Positions 1 to 9,197 of a stretch of 64,000 nt of DNA are shown here, piece after piece; positions within the stretch are counted from its first letter, which is position 1, and each line of letters starts with the position of its first letter. The notes beneath the pieces were generated by a model. The model saw only the letters and a program-made list of their open reading frames with translations. It was not told the DNA's origin and ran no database searches. The translations under genes and the position numbers were made by a program. This stretch comes from Actinopolyspora erythraea (lineage in GTDB: Bacteria > Actinomycetota > Actinomycetes > Mycobacteriales > Pseudonocardiaceae), in assembly GCF_002263515.1 (NCBI RefSeq), contig NZ_CP022752.1:1550001-1614000 (forward strand), read 5' to 3'.

Positions 1-1
1 C

Positions 2-1204
2 CCCGAGGTGGTCGGGGCGGCGACCAGGGCCGCCATCGAGGCGTTGCGGCGGACCCGCACCCAACTGCCGGTGCTCGCCTCGGCCGGGGTGGTGGACGCG
101 GGTGGTCGGGGGCTGGTCATCCTGCTCGACTCGCTGTACGCGGTGGTCTGCGACGGACAGCGGCTCGCGCCGGAGGCGCCCGCCGTGCTGGAGTCCGACC
201 CGGTCAGCGACGAGGTGCCCCGCCACGACTCCCGGTACGACTACGAGGTCATGTACCTGCTGTCCGAGGCTTCCCCCGCCGCGGCGGACGACCTGCGCGC
301 CCGGCTCGCGAACCTCGGCGACTGCGTGTCGGTGGCCGGTACCGGGGAGGTCGGCGACCACGACGTCCGCGCCACCTGGGCGGTACACGTGCACTGCGAC
401 GACATCGGTGCCGCCGTCGAGTCGGGCATCGAGCTCGGCAGGGTGCACGGCATCAGGGTCACCCGGTTCGCCGATCAGGCCGCGGACAGGGTAAGCGGTC
501 CCCCTGGGCAGCGCGCTGTCTCCGGAGGGCGGGAGATCGCGGAGGGGCACGTCGTGCTCGCCGTCGCCAGGGGGGAGCGGTTGGAGCGGCTCTTCCGCGA
601 GGAGGGGGCGTTGACGCTGCCGATCGGTGAACGCGCGGTGCCGGAGGCGCGGGAACTGCTGGAGGCGATCCTCGACACCGGGCGCAGACACGTGCTGTTG
701 CTGCCCAACGAGGAGTCGCTGGGGGGAACGGCTGAGGACGCGGCGCAGGCCGCGTTGCGCGCGGGGATCGAAGTGGTGGTGGTTCCCACGGCCTCTCCGG
801 TTCAGGGGCTGGCCGCGCTCGCGGTGCACGACCCGAACCGGCGTACCGCCGACGACACCGTCGCGCTGGCCGAGGCCGCCGCGGCCACCCGCAGGGGGGA
901 GTTGACCGTCGCGGCGGGGGAGGCGCTGACCTGGGTCGGTTACTGCCGCAAGGGCGACCTGCTGGGAATGCTCGACGGTGAGGTGGTGCTCATCGGCGAC
1001 GACCGGCAGCGGGCGGCGTGCCTGCTGCTGGACCGGATGCTGTCCTCTGGCGGGGAACTCGTCACCGCGCTGATCCCGGAGCACGCGCCCGCCGCGCTGC
1101 CGGACGTGCTGGCCGAACACCTTCGCGGGACCCGTCCCGAGGTGGAGCTGGTCTGCTACCCGTGCGGGGAGTCCTCCTCCGAGCTGATGTTGGGGGTGGA
1201 GTGA
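2..1204 (+). CDS. DhaL-domain fatty-acid-kinase-like protein (YloV/FakA family), 5'-truncated
   Basis: The frame is open to the window edge, so the start lies upstream; about 400 C-terminal residues are present. The first residues carry the end of a DhaL (DAK2) domain (LPVLASAGVVDAGGRGL). Next comes the YloV middle domain (YEVMYLL, LGDCVSVAG, WAVHVHCDD) and then a C-terminal DegV-like domain ending in CGESSSELMLGVE. In Firmicutes FakA, the DhaL part phosphorylates fatty acids bound by FakB; in actinobacteria the role is less certain. It sits upstream of recG, as in mycobacteria (Rv2974c-recG). The family is clear; the substrate is inferred only. Confidence 0.85.
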   Translation, partial: PEVVGAATRAAIEALRRTRTQLPVLASAGVVDAGGRGLVILLDSLYAVVCDGQRLAPEAPAVLESDPVSDEVPRHDSRYDYEVMYLLSEASPAAADDLRARLANLGDCVSVAGTGEVGDHDVRATWAVHVHCDDIGAAVESGIELGRVHGIRVTRFADQAADRVSGPPGQRAVSGGREIAEGHVVLAVARGERLERLFREEGALTLPIGERAVPEARELLEAILDTGRRHVLLLPNEESLGGTAEDAAQAALRAGIEVVVVPTASPVQGLAALAVHDPNRRTADDTVALAEAAAATRRGELTVAAGEALTWVGYCRKGDLLGMLDGEVVLIGDDRQRAACLLLDRMLSSGGELVTALIPEHAPAALPDVLAEHLRGTRPEVELVCYPCGESSSELMLGVE

Positions 1205-1449
1205 CGAGCGGTTCGACGTTCGTGTCAGCTCGTCACTCGGGGGCCGCAAGGCCCGTCGTACCCGCGTCACGCGACTCACCGGAAGGTGGCCACGAGCACA
1301 GGGGCGGGTGATCCCCGTCGGTCGTCTCGGATAACTTGACCGGTGCACACCGATGCGAGCCGGCGTGCGGCTTCCTCCGGCCGGCGCGGTTCGATCGGCC
1401 CACGACCTCGAGCGCACGGCCCGTGCGCCGTGACACAACTGGTGAAGCG

Positions 1450-3687
1450 ATGATCGGGTGGGACACCAACCTCGACCGGGTGCTGGGTGGCAAGACCGCC
1501 AAGGCCCTCGACAGCTCGTTCGGCATGTCCACAGTGGGGGACCTGCTGCGGCACTACCCGCGCCGCTACGCCGAACGCGGCGAGCTCACGGCGATCGGTG
1601 GTCTCGAGATCGGGGAACACGCCACCGTGCTGGCCAGGGTGGAGCGGGTGGGCAAGCGCAAGATGCGCGCCCGGCGCGGCACGATCCTGCAGGCGCGCAT
1701 CACCGACGGTACCCGTTCCATGTCCTGCACCTTCTTCAACCAGGCATGGCGCGAACGCGAACTCCTGCCCGGCCGGAGGGGGATGTTCGCGGGCAAGGTG
1801 ACGGCCTATCGCGGTGAGCTGCAGCTCGCCCATCCCGAGTACCAGTTGTTCACCGAGGAGGGTGAGGAAGACGCGCACGACGTCGCGCGCGAGTTCGCGG
1901 CGGCGTTGATTCCGGTCTACCCCGCCGCGCAGGGGGTGCCCTCCTGGTCGTTGGCCCGGTGCGTGGCGCAGGTGCTCGACGGGTGGCAGGGCGTCGAGGA
2001 CCCCCTGCCCGAGTCGCTGCGCGAACGTGCCGGTGTGCTCGAGTTGAACCAGGCGCTGCGGTGGATCCACCAGCCGGAGGGGACGGACCAGGTGGAGGCG
2101 GCCCGGCACCGGTTGAAGTGGGACGAGGCGCTCGGGGTGCAGCTCTCGCTGGCCCAGTCGCGGTCGCGGCAGGACGCGCGGCCCGCCCCGTCGTGTCCGC
2201 GGCACGACCGGGGGGCGGGGGCTGATTTCGACGCGCGGCTGCCCTTCGCGCTGACTTCCGGCCAGGCCGAGATCGGGGAGCGGATCGCCGAGGACCTGTC
2301 CGCTCGGCACCCGATGAACCGCCTGGTGCAGGGGGAGGTCGGTTCGGGCAAGACGGTGGTCGCCCTGCGCGCCATGCTCCAGGTGGTCGATTCCGGTGGG
2401 CAGGCCGCGATGCTGGCGCCGACCGAGGTGCTCGCGGCGCAGCACGCCAGGTCGTTGCGGGAGATGCTGGGTGAGCTCGCCCGGGCGGGGGAGTTCGGCT
2501 CCCCGGAGCACGCCACCAGGGTCGCCCTGCTGACCGGATCGCTGCCCGCGGCGCAGCGCAAACAGGCCCTGCTGGACGCCGCTTCCGGTGCGGCGGGCAT
2601 CGTCGTGGGCACCCACGCCCTGTTGCAGGATCAGGTCTCGTTCGCCGGTCTCGGACTCGTGGTGGTCGACGAGCAGCACCGTTTCGGTGTCGAGCAGCGG
2701 GACGCGCTGCGCGCTCGCGCGGGCGAGGACACCTGTCCGCACCTGTTGGTGATGACCGCCACTCCGATCCCGCGCACCGTGGCGATGACCGTGTTCGGCG
2801 ATCTGCGGACCTCCGCGCTGCGCGAGCTGCCCCGCGGTCGTTCCCCGATCAGCACCACCGTCGTTCCCTCGGCGGAGAAACCCGCCTGGCTCGACCGGAT
2901 GTGGCAGCGGGTCGGCGAGGAGGTCGCGCGGGGGCACCAGGTCTACGTGGTCTGCCCCAGGGTGGGTGACGAGAACGGCGCCCGCTCCCACGAGGACGAG
3001 GTCACCGAGGGGGACACCGGGGACGAGGCCGGGCCTACCGGTCCCGACGGCGGGGACGGGAACAGCGCGCGGCGCGCTCCGGTGGCCGTGCTGGAGCTGG
3101 CCGAGCGGCTGCGCCGGGGACCGCTGCGGGAGCTCCGCGTCGGCGTGCTGCACGGCAGGCTATCCCCGGACGACAAGGACTCGGTGATGCGCCGGTTCGC
3201 GGCAGGGGAGCTGGACGTGCTCGTGGCCACCACCGTGATCGAGGTCGGGGTGGACGTGCCGAACGCGAGCATGATGGTGATCATGGACGCCGACCGGTTC
3301 GGGATGAGCCAGCTCCACCAGTTGCGCGGGCGTGTCGGGCGTGGCAGCGCTCCCGGACTGTGTCTGCTGGTCACCGAGTCCGTGCCGCAGACGGCGGCAC
3401 GTGCTCGGTTGGACGCCGTCGCCTCCACCACCGACGGGTTCGAACTCGCGCGGCTCGACCTGTTGCAGCGCCGGGAGGGCGACGTGCTCGGTGAGGCGCA
3501 GTCCGGTCGCAGGTCCGCGCTGCGGATGCTGTCGCTGGTGCACGACGAGGAGATCATCGCCGAGGCCAGGGACCAGGCGGAGGCCGTCGTGGGGCAGGAC
3601 CCCGAACTGCGGTCCCACCCCGGTCTGGCGGCGATGATCGACGAACTCGTCGCCGACCAGCGCGCCGACTTCCTGGAGAAGGCCTGA
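1450..3687 (+). CDS. recG: ATP-dependent DNA helicase RecG
   Basis: RecG is a branched-DNA translocase that regresses stalled forks and processes Holliday junctions. The N-terminal wedge/OB part includes TVGDLLRHYPRRYAERGELT. Walker A GEVGSGKT is near residue 297, the DEQH box (VVDEQHRFGVEQR) near 405, TATPIPRT follows, and motif VI (QLRGRVGRG) is near 622. The total is 745 aa. An acidic, Gly-rich insertion (about residues 510-535) sits in the second helicase domain. I chose ATG 1450 because family members begin shortly before the LDRVLG-KTAKAL segment; the frame is open upstream to 1336 but reads as non-coding composition. A hairpin follows the stop at 3722. Confidence 0.95.
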   Translation: MIGWDTNLDRVLGGKTAKALDSSFGMSTVGDLLRHYPRRYAERGELTAIGGLEIGEHATVLARVERVGKRKMRARRGTILQARITDGTRSMSCTFFNQAWRERELLPGRRGMFAGKVTAYRGELQLAHPEYQLFTEEGEEDAHDVAREFAAALIPVYPAAQGVPSWSLARCVAQVLDGWQGVEDPLPESLRERAGVLELNQALRWIHQPEGTDQVEAARHRLKWDEALGVQLSLAQSRSRQDARPAPSCPRHDRGAGADFDARLPFALTSGQAEIGERIAEDLSARHPMNRLVQGEVGSGKTVVALRAMLQVVDSGGQAAMLAPTEVLAAQHARSLREMLGELARAGEFGSPEHATRVALLTGSLPAAQRKQALLDAASGAAGIVVGTHALLQDQVSFAGLGLVVVDEQHRFGVEQRDALRARAGEDTCPHLLVMTATPIPRTVAMTVFGDLRTSALRELPRGRSPISTTVVPSAEKPAWLDRMWQRVGEEVARGHQVYVVCPRVGDENGARSHEDEVTEGDTGDEAGPTGPDGGDGNSARRAPVAVLELAERLRRGPLRELRVGVLHGRLSPDDKDSVMRRFAAGELDVLVATTVIEVGVDVPNASMMVIMDADRFGMSQLHQLRGRVGRGSAPGLCLLVTESVPQTAARARLDAVASTTDGFELARLDLLQRREGDVLGEAQSGRRSALRMLSLVHDEEIIAEARDQAEAVVGQDPELRSHPGLAAMIDELVADQRADFLEKA

Positions 3688-3721
3688 CCGCTCGTTTTTC
3701 GTTCCGTGCGCCGAAGTTCTG

Positions 3722-3753
3722 GCCCGCCGGACTCGTGCCGGAGTCCGGCGGGC
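3722..3753 (+). terminator. GC-rich hairpin terminator after recG
   Basis: A perfect 13-bp stem (GCCCGCCGGACTC / GAGTCCGGCGGGC) with a 6-nt loop starts 35 bp after the recG stop. There is no T tract, as is common for actinobacterial hairpin terminators. It would isolate recG from pyc. Confidence 0.6.
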
Positions 3754-3954
3754 GTCCTGCCCGGACGAGGTCGCACCGTCCGGCTTTCCTCCGGTGCGCC
3801 GGGGAGTTCGGTGCGGGAGCTCGTCGCGGTTCTTCGTTCTCGCGGTCCTTCCGTTCGGGCCGTGTCTGGGGCTCGTTCGACTGGTGCGTTCGCGCGGGGC
3901 GCGCGAACATCGGTATCGACAGTGGCGCGTCCGGAGCGACCGGGACGGAGACCC

Positions 3955-4159
3955 CTGAAAAAGTTCCTCGTTTTCGTGTATATGTGAAAATCTTGGTTAT
4001 TTCTTTTGGTTGATCCTTGCCCGGGGTTCTGATTTAGCAGGTCGACTGCGGGTGGGTCGTGGATCATGAGTTCCATCACGCGAGAACAGCTCCCGAAGAG
4101 GAGAATTTTCGGGGTATTGTTCGCGGGCGATCCGACACCTGCCCCAGGAGGTAGCCGGC
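3955..4159 (+). promoter_or_regulatory. AT-rich leader and probable promoter region of pyc
   Basis: The 472-bp gap between recG and pyc has no convincing gene. It holds the recG hairpin, a second perfect 9-bp hairpin at 3888-3908 (GTTCGCGCG-GGG-CGCGCGAAC), and an AT-rich stretch at about 3955-4035, unusual in this genome. A possible promoter is CTGAAA, 18 nt, TATATG at about 3954-3983. TTGGTT occurs twice just downstream. A transcript from there would have a leader of roughly 170 nt before pyc. The elements are visible; promoter function is inferred. Confidence 0.35.
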
Positions 4160-7100
4160 ATGTTCCGTAAGGTCCTCGTCGCCAACCGCGGCGAGATAGC
4201 GATCCGCGCGTTCCGCGCCGGATACGAGCTCGGCGCGAAGACCGTGGCCGTGTTTCCCTACGAGGATCGCAACTCACTGCACCGGCTGAAGGCGGACGAG
4301 TCCTACGAGATCGGCGGCGCCGGTCATCCGGTTCGGGCTTACCTGTCCGTCGAGGAAATCATCCGGGCGGCCCGAACGGCGGGCGCCGATGCGATCTACC
4401 CGGGCTACGGCTTCCTGTCCGAGAACCCCGACCTGGCCGAGGCCTGCCAGGAGGCGGGCATCACGTTCATCGGCCCGCCGCACGACATCCTCAAGCTCAC
4501 CGGCAACAAGGCCAGCGCGGTCCGCGCGGCGAGGGAGGCCGGCGTTCCCGTCCTGGAGTCCTCCGCGCCGTCCAGCGACATCGACGAGCTGATGAACTCC
4601 GCCGGGGACATGCGCTTCCCCGTGTTCGTCAAGGCGGTCGCCGGTGGTGGTGGTCGCGGCATGCGCCGGGTCAACGACCTCGAGTCGCTGCGCGAGGCGC
4701 TGGAAGCGGCGATGCGCGAAGCCGAGTCGGCTTTCGGCGACCCGACGGTGTTCCTCGAACAGGCCGTGGTCAACCCCCGGCACATCGAGGTGCAGATCCT
4801 CGCCGACTCGGCGGGCAACGTCGTGCACCTCTACGAGCGGGATTGCTCGGTGCAGCGCAGGCACCAGAAGGTCGTGGAGATCGCTCCCGCCCCGAACCTC
4901 GATCCGCAGCTCAGGGAGCGCATCTGTGCCGACGCGGTGGCGTTCGCCAGGCAGATCGGCTACGTCAACGCCGGAACCGTGGAGTTCCTCGTCGACGAGC
5001 AGGGGCGCCACGTCTTCATCGAGATGAACCCCCGGATCCAGGTCGAGCACACCGTCACCGAGGAGGTCACCGACGCGGACCTGGTGCAGTCCCAGGTGCG
5101 CATCGCGGCGGGCGAGACCCTGCCGGACCTCGGCATGTCGCAGGAGGGGGTCCGGCTGCGCGGCGCGGCGCTGCAGTGCCGCATCACCACCGAGGACCCG
5201 GCCAACGGCTTCCGCCCCGACACCGGGATGATCAGCGCCTACCGATCCCCGGGCGGTGCCGGTGTCCGGCTGGACGGCGGAACGGCCTTCTCGGGCAGCA
5301 GCGTCAGCGCCCACTTCGACTCCATGCTGGTCAAGCTGACCTGCCGCGGTCGCGACTTCGACACCGCCGTGGCGCGCGCCCGCCGGGCGATCGCCGAGTT
5401 CCGGATCCGCGGCGTCGCGACCAACATTCCGTTCCTGCAGGCGGTGCTCGACGACCCGGACTTCGGGGCGGGGAGGATCACCACCTCCTTCATCGACGAG
5501 CGTCCGGGGCTGCTGACCGCGCGTCACTCGGCCGACCGGGGGACCCGGCTGCTGAGCTACCTCGCCGACGTGACCGTCAACCGGCCCTACGGCGAACGGC
5601 CCACCGCGCCGGAACCGTGGCGGAAACTGCCCACTGCCGACCTCGACACGCAACCGCCCGCGGGCTCGAAGGACCGGCTCGACCAGCTGGGCCCGGAGGG
5701 CTTCGCGCGTTGGCTCCGGGACTCCGATGCGGTGGGAGTGACCGAGACGACGTTCCGGGACGCCCACCAGTCGCTGCTGGCCACCCGGGTGCGCACCAAG
5801 GACCTAACCACGGTCGCCCCTCACGTGGCCCGGACGACGCCCGAACTGCTCTCGCTGGAGTGCTGGGGTGGTGCCACCTACGACGTCTCGCTGCGGTTCC
5901 TGGCCGAGGACCCGTGGGAGAGGTTGGCCGCGCTGCGCGAGGCCGTGCCCAACATCTGCCTGCAGATGCTGCTGCGTGGCCGCAACACGGTCGGCTACAC
6001 CCCCTACCCCACCGAAGTGACCGAGCACTTCGTGGCCGAGGCCACCGACACCGGTATCGACATCTTCCGCATCTTCGACGCGCTCAACGACGTGGAGCAG
6101 ATGCGTCCGGCCATCCGGGCGGTGCGCGACACCGGGCGATCCGTGGCCGAGGTGGCGCTGTGCTACACCGGGGACCTGTCCGATCCGGACGAGCGGATCT
6201 ACACCCTCGACTACTACCTCCGGCTGGCGGAGCGGATCGTCGAGGCGGGTGCGCACGTACTGGCCATCAAGGACATGGCCGGGCTGCTGCGCGCGCCGGC
6301 CGCCGCCACTCTCGTCTCCGCGCTGCGGCGGGAGTTCGACCTGCCGGTCCACCTGCACACCCACGACACGCCCGGTGGTCAGCTGGCCACCTACCACGCC
6401 GCCATCGAGGCGGGGGTGGACGCGGTGGACGGTGCCTCCGCGTCGCTGGCGGGCACCACCTCGCAGCCCGCCCTGTCCTCGATCGTGGCCGCGACCGACC
6501 ACACCGAGCGGGCGACCGGCCTGGACCTGAACGCGGTGTGCGAGCTGGAACCCTACTGGGAAGCGGTCCGCAAGATCTACAAGCCCTTCGAGGCGGGGCT
6601 GGCCTCGCCGACCGGCCGTGTCTACCGGCACGAGATCCCGGGCGGGCAGCTGTCCAACCTGCGGACCCAGGCAGTGGCCCTCGGGCTCGGGGACAAGTTC
6701 GAGGAGATCGAGGCCATGTACGCGGCCGCCGACCGCATGCTCGGACGGCTGGTCAAGGTCACTCCCTCCTCCAAGGTGGTGGGAGACCTGGCGCTGCACC
6801 TGGTCGGTGCGGGTGTGGACCCGGCCGAGTTCGAGGCAGAGCCCCACAAGTTCGACGTCCCGGACTCGGTGATCGGCTTCCTCCAGGGTGAGCTGGGGGA
6901 CCCGCCGGCGGGCTGGCCCGAACCGTTCCGTACCCGTGCGCTGCAGGGCAGGCCCGCCGAGCGTCAGCTGGTCGAGCTGTCCGAGGACGACAGCAAGGGA
7001 CTGGTGACGGACCGGCGCGAGACGCTGAACCGGCTGCTGTTCCCCAAGCCCACCAAGGAGTTCAACGAACACCGGCACTCCTACGGGGACACCTCGCTGC

Positions 7101-7537
7101 TGAGCAGCAAGGACTTCTTCTACGGGCTACGCGCGGGCGAGGAGTACGCCGTCGACCTGGACCCCGGCGTGCGGCTGCTGATCGGGCTGGAGGCGATCAG
7201 CGAGGCGGACGAGCGCGGCATCCGTACGGTGATGGTCGTTCTCAACGGACAGATGCGTCCCATTCAGGTCAGGGACCGCTCGGTGGCCTCCGAGCTCCCC
7301 GTCGCCGAGAAGGCGGAGCGGACCAATCCGGCACACGTCGCCGCGCCGTTCTCCGGCGTCGTCACGCTTTCCGCGACGGAGGGCGAAACGGTCGAGAGCG
7401 GCCAGACCGTCGCCACCATCGAGGCCATGAAGATGGAGGCTGCGATCACCGCCCAGCGGGGCGGCACGGTCAAGCGCGTCGCTATCGGGAGGATCCAGCA
7501 GGTCGAAGGAGGCGATCTGATCATCGAGATCGACTGA
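4160..7537 (+). CDS. pyc: Pyruvate carboxylase
   Basis: A biotin-dependent anaplerotic enzyme making oxaloacetate from pyruvate, bicarbonate and ATP. At 1125 aa it has the full single-chain layout. Biotin carboxylase with ATP-grasp loop (GGGGRGMR) occupies about residues 1-450. The carboxyltransferase barrel begins with ETTFRDAHQSLLATR near 531, with metal/carbamate lysine K704 (IKDMAGL) and metal histidines in HLHTHDT (731-737). The C-terminal biotinyl domain carries biotinyl-Lys K1091 in EAMKMEA. ATG 4160 follows a strong AGGAGG. It is followed by rsmD and coaD, as in M. tuberculosis (Rv2967c-Rv2965c). A stem-loop lies 30 bp after the stop. Confidence 0.97.
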   Translation: MFRKVLVANRGEIAIRAFRAGYELGAKTVAVFPYEDRNSLHRLKADESYEIGGAGHPVRAYLSVEEIIRAARTAGADAIYPGYGFLSENPDLAEACQEAGITFIGPPHDILKLTGNKASAVRAAREAGVPVLESSAPSSDIDELMNSAGDMRFPVFVKAVAGGGGRGMRRVNDLESLREALEAAMREAESAFGDPTVFLEQAVVNPRHIEVQILADSAGNVVHLYERDCSVQRRHQKVVEIAPAPNLDPQLRERICADAVAFARQIGYVNAGTVEFLVDEQGRHVFIEMNPRIQVEHTVTEEVTDADLVQSQVRIAAGETLPDLGMSQEGVRLRGAALQCRITTEDPANGFRPDTGMISAYRSPGGAGVRLDGGTAFSGSSVSAHFDSMLVKLTCRGRDFDTAVARARRAIAEFRIRGVATNIPFLQAVLDDPDFGAGRITTSFIDERPGLLTARHSADRGTRLLSYLADVTVNRPYGERPTAPEPWRKLPTADLDTQPPAGSKDRLDQLGPEGFARWLRDSDAVGVTETTFRDAHQSLLATRVRTKDLTTVAPHVARTTPELLSLECWGGATYDVSLRFLAEDPWERLAALREAVPNICLQMLLRGRNTVGYTPYPTEVTEHFVAEATDTGIDIFRIFDALNDVEQMRPAIRAVRDTGRSVAEVALCYTGDLSDPDERIYTLDYYLRLAERIVEAGAHVLAIKDMAGLLRAPAAATLVSALRREFDLPVHLHTHDTPGGQLATYHAAIEAGVDAVDGASASLAGTTSQPALSSIVAATDHTERATGLDLNAVCELEPYWEAVRKIYKPFEAGLASPTGRVYRHEIPGGQLSNLRTQAVALGLGDKFEEIEAMYAAADRMLGRLVKVTPSSKVVGDLALHLVGAGVDPAEFEAEPHKFDVPDSVIGFLQGELGDPPAGWPEPFRTRALQGRPAERQLVELSEDDSKGLVTDRRETLNRLLFPKPTKEFNEHRHSYGDTSLLSSKDFFYGLRAGEEYAVDLDPGVRLLIGLEAISEADERGIRTVMVVLNGQMRPIQVRDRSVASELPVAEKAERTNPAHVAAPFSGVVTLSATEGETVESGQTVATIEAMKMEAAITAQRGGTVKRVAIGRIQQVEGGDLIIEID

Positions 7538-7566
7538 CCGGAGCCCTCCCGGGCATCGGTGGGACC

Positions 7567-7591
7567 GGCTGGCGGGGATCTCCCGCCGGCC
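7567..7591 (+). terminator. Hairpin terminator candidate after pyc
   Basis: A 10-bp stem (GGCTGGCGGG / CCCGCCGGCC, one G-T pair) with loop GATCT lies 30 bp after the pyc stop. There is no T tract. The rest of the 293-bp pyc-rsmD gap shows nothing else I can name. Confidence 0.5.
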
Positions 7592-7830
7592 CCGGCCCGA
7601 CACCGTGTGGACACCCGCTCACGCGGGCCCACCGGGAGTGCGCACGCGGGGACCTCGCGCCCGGCCCGGCGCGTTCGTTCCGGAGCGGCCGAGGGCACCG
7701 GGCGGCCCCGTCGTTCGGGTAGCTCCGTGGCCCACCGGCCGCTTCCCGGCGCGCGGGGGCGGGCGCCGTGGTGGTCCCCGCACCCGACCCCTGCGGCTTC
7801 CGGCGCGTACCGGTGGGCGAGGATGGTTCG

Positions 7831-8394
7831 GTGACCAGAATCGTCGCGGGAACCGCAGGTGGGCGTCGTATCGAGGTGCCGCAGCGTGGCACCAGACCCG
7901 TCACCGAGCGGGTGCGGGAAGCGCTGTTCAGCTCGCTGGAAGCGATGACGGAACTGTCCGGGATCCGGGTGTTGGACCTGTTCTCCGGTTCGGGCGGTTT
8001 CGGGTTCGAGGCGCTGTCGCGCGGTGCCGGACACGTCACCTTCGTCGAATCCGACCGCCGTGCCGCGGGGGTGTTGCGTCGGAACGCCGGTACGCTGGGA
8101 TTCCGGTCGATCGGCATCGAACAGGCCCCGGTGCGTTCGGTGCTGGGGGGATCCCCGCGCGAACCCTACGACCTGGTCTTCGCCGATCCCCCTTTCGCGA
8201 TGGAGTCGGCCGAGCTGGACGAGTGCTGGCAGGCGCTCGCCCGCAACGGTTGGTTGGCGGGAGACGGTCTCGTCATCGTCGAGCGCTTCTGGAACAGTCC
8301 CGCTCCGGTGTGGCCTTCGGGCATCGAGGAGCTGCGGACCAGGCGTTACGGTGACGCGGCCGTGTACTGGGCCGAGCGCGTTCCCTCCGAGTGA
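7831..8394 (+). CDS. rsmD: 16S rRNA (guanine(966)-N2)-methyltransferase RsmD
   Basis: Methylates G966 (E. coli numbering) of 16S rRNA with SAM. The 187-aa protein begins TRIVAGTAGGRRIEVP, the usual family N-terminus, which fixes GTG 7831; the frame is open upstream to 7768. SAM motif I is LDLFSGSGGFGFEALSRGA and the catalytic DPPY-like motif is FADPPF. The coupling to coaD downstream is the common bacterial arrangement. Confidence 0.92.
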   Translation: MTRIVAGTAGGRRIEVPQRGTRPVTERVREALFSSLEAMTELSGIRVLDLFSGSGGFGFEALSRGAGHVTFVESDRRAAGVLRRNAGTLGFRSIGIEQAPVRSVLGGSPREPYDLVFADPPFAMESAELDECWQALARNGWLAGDGLVIVERFWNSPAPVWPSGIEELRTRRYGDAAVYWAERVPSE

Positions 8395-8408
8395 AGCGGG
8401 GGTTCGCG

Positions 8409-8463
8409 CACGTGCCGGTTCGAAGCGCTCCGCTACGCCGCTACCGGCCCCACGTGCCGGTTC
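8409..8463. repeat. 13-bp direct repeat between rsmD and coaD
   Basis: CACGTGCCGGTTC occurs at 8409-8421 and again at 8451-8463 in the gap just upstream of coaD. Each copy contains the palindrome CACGTG. Function is unknown; it could be a regulator site or chance. Confidence 0.4.
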
Positions 8464-8531
8464 ACCCGGCGTTCTGGTGGGGCCTTCCGCGCCGAACGCC
8501 GAACGGCGCGGTGAGTCACACCACCTCGTCC

Positions 8532-8560
8532 TGAGTCCTACCGGTCGGTACTGCTAAGTT
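8532..8560 (+). promoter_or_regulatory. Promoter candidate for a leaderless coaD mRNA
   Basis: A -10-like TAAGTT (8555-8560) ends exactly 7 nt before ATG 8568, with a weak -35-like TGAGTC at 8532. No Shine-Dalgarno sequence precedes the ATG. Transcription would start at or next to the start codon. Confidence 0.4.
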
Positions 8561-8567
8561 GCCGCTC

Positions 8568-9053
8568 ATGAGGCGTGCCGTCTGCCCAGGCTCTTACGAC
8601 CCGGTCACCAATGGTCATCTGGACATCATCGAACGAGCTGCTGGTTTGTTCGACGAGGTAACCGTCGCGGTACTCGTGAACAAGAGCAAGAAGAGCCTGT
8701 TCGACGTCGACGAGCGGATCGAGATGCTGCGTGAGGTCACCAAGCCCTGGCCGAACGTGGTCGTCGACTCCTGGCACGGTCTGCTGGTGGACTACTGCAA
8801 GGCCAACGGGATCGGCGCGATCGTCAAGGGGCTGCGCGCGGTCAGCGACTTCGACTACGAACTGCAGATGGCGCAGATGAACCAGCGGCTGTCCGGCGTC
8901 GAGACCCTGTTCATGTCGACCAACCCGCTCTACAGCTTCCTGGCCAGCTCGCTCGTCAAGGAGGTGGCCACCTACGGCGGTGACGTGTCCAACCTGTTGC
9001 CTCCGAAGATCGAACAGCGGTTGCTCGACAGGCTGGCCGAACTCGCGGAGTGA
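8568..9053 (+). CDS. coaD: Phosphopantetheine adenylyltransferase
   Basis: Fourth step of CoA synthesis: transfers AMP from ATP to 4'-phosphopantetheine, giving dephospho-CoA. The 161-aa length is standard. The nucleotidyltransferase motif [14 protein letters not shown] is at residues 8-21, and the C-terminal SSLVKEVA matches the family's ISSTxVR region. ATG 8568 gives the usual [12 protein letters not shown] start; an in-frame TTG nine bases upstream is less likely. The mRNA is probably leaderless. Confidence 0.95.
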   Translation: MRRAVCPGSYDPVTNGHLDIIERAAGLFDEVTVAVLVNKSKKSLFDVDERIEMLREVTKPWPNVVVDSWHGLLVDYCKANGIGAIVKGLRAVSDFDYELQMAQMNQRLSGVETLFMSTNPLYSFLASSLVKEVATYGGDVSNLLPPKIEQRLLDRLAELAE

Positions 9054-9184
9054 GCCCCAGGCAGGATGGCGGGCTCGTCCGCGTGTTCCGTGGACGACGG
9101 GGCCGTGTCGCCCGGGGCGTTGTCGCTGACCCGTTCGTCACTCGGTGTTCACGGCGACTCCTTTCGGTAGCCACGTGGCGAAGA

Positions 9185-9190
9185 TAGCTT
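9185..9190 (+). promoter_or_regulatory. -10 element of the RNase gene, leaderless arrangement
   Basis: TAGCTT ends 7 nt before ATG 9198, and no ribosome-binding site is visible. This is the same geometry as at coaD. No clear -35 hexamer is seen. Confidence 0.35.
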
Positions 9191-9197
9191 GTCGTTC

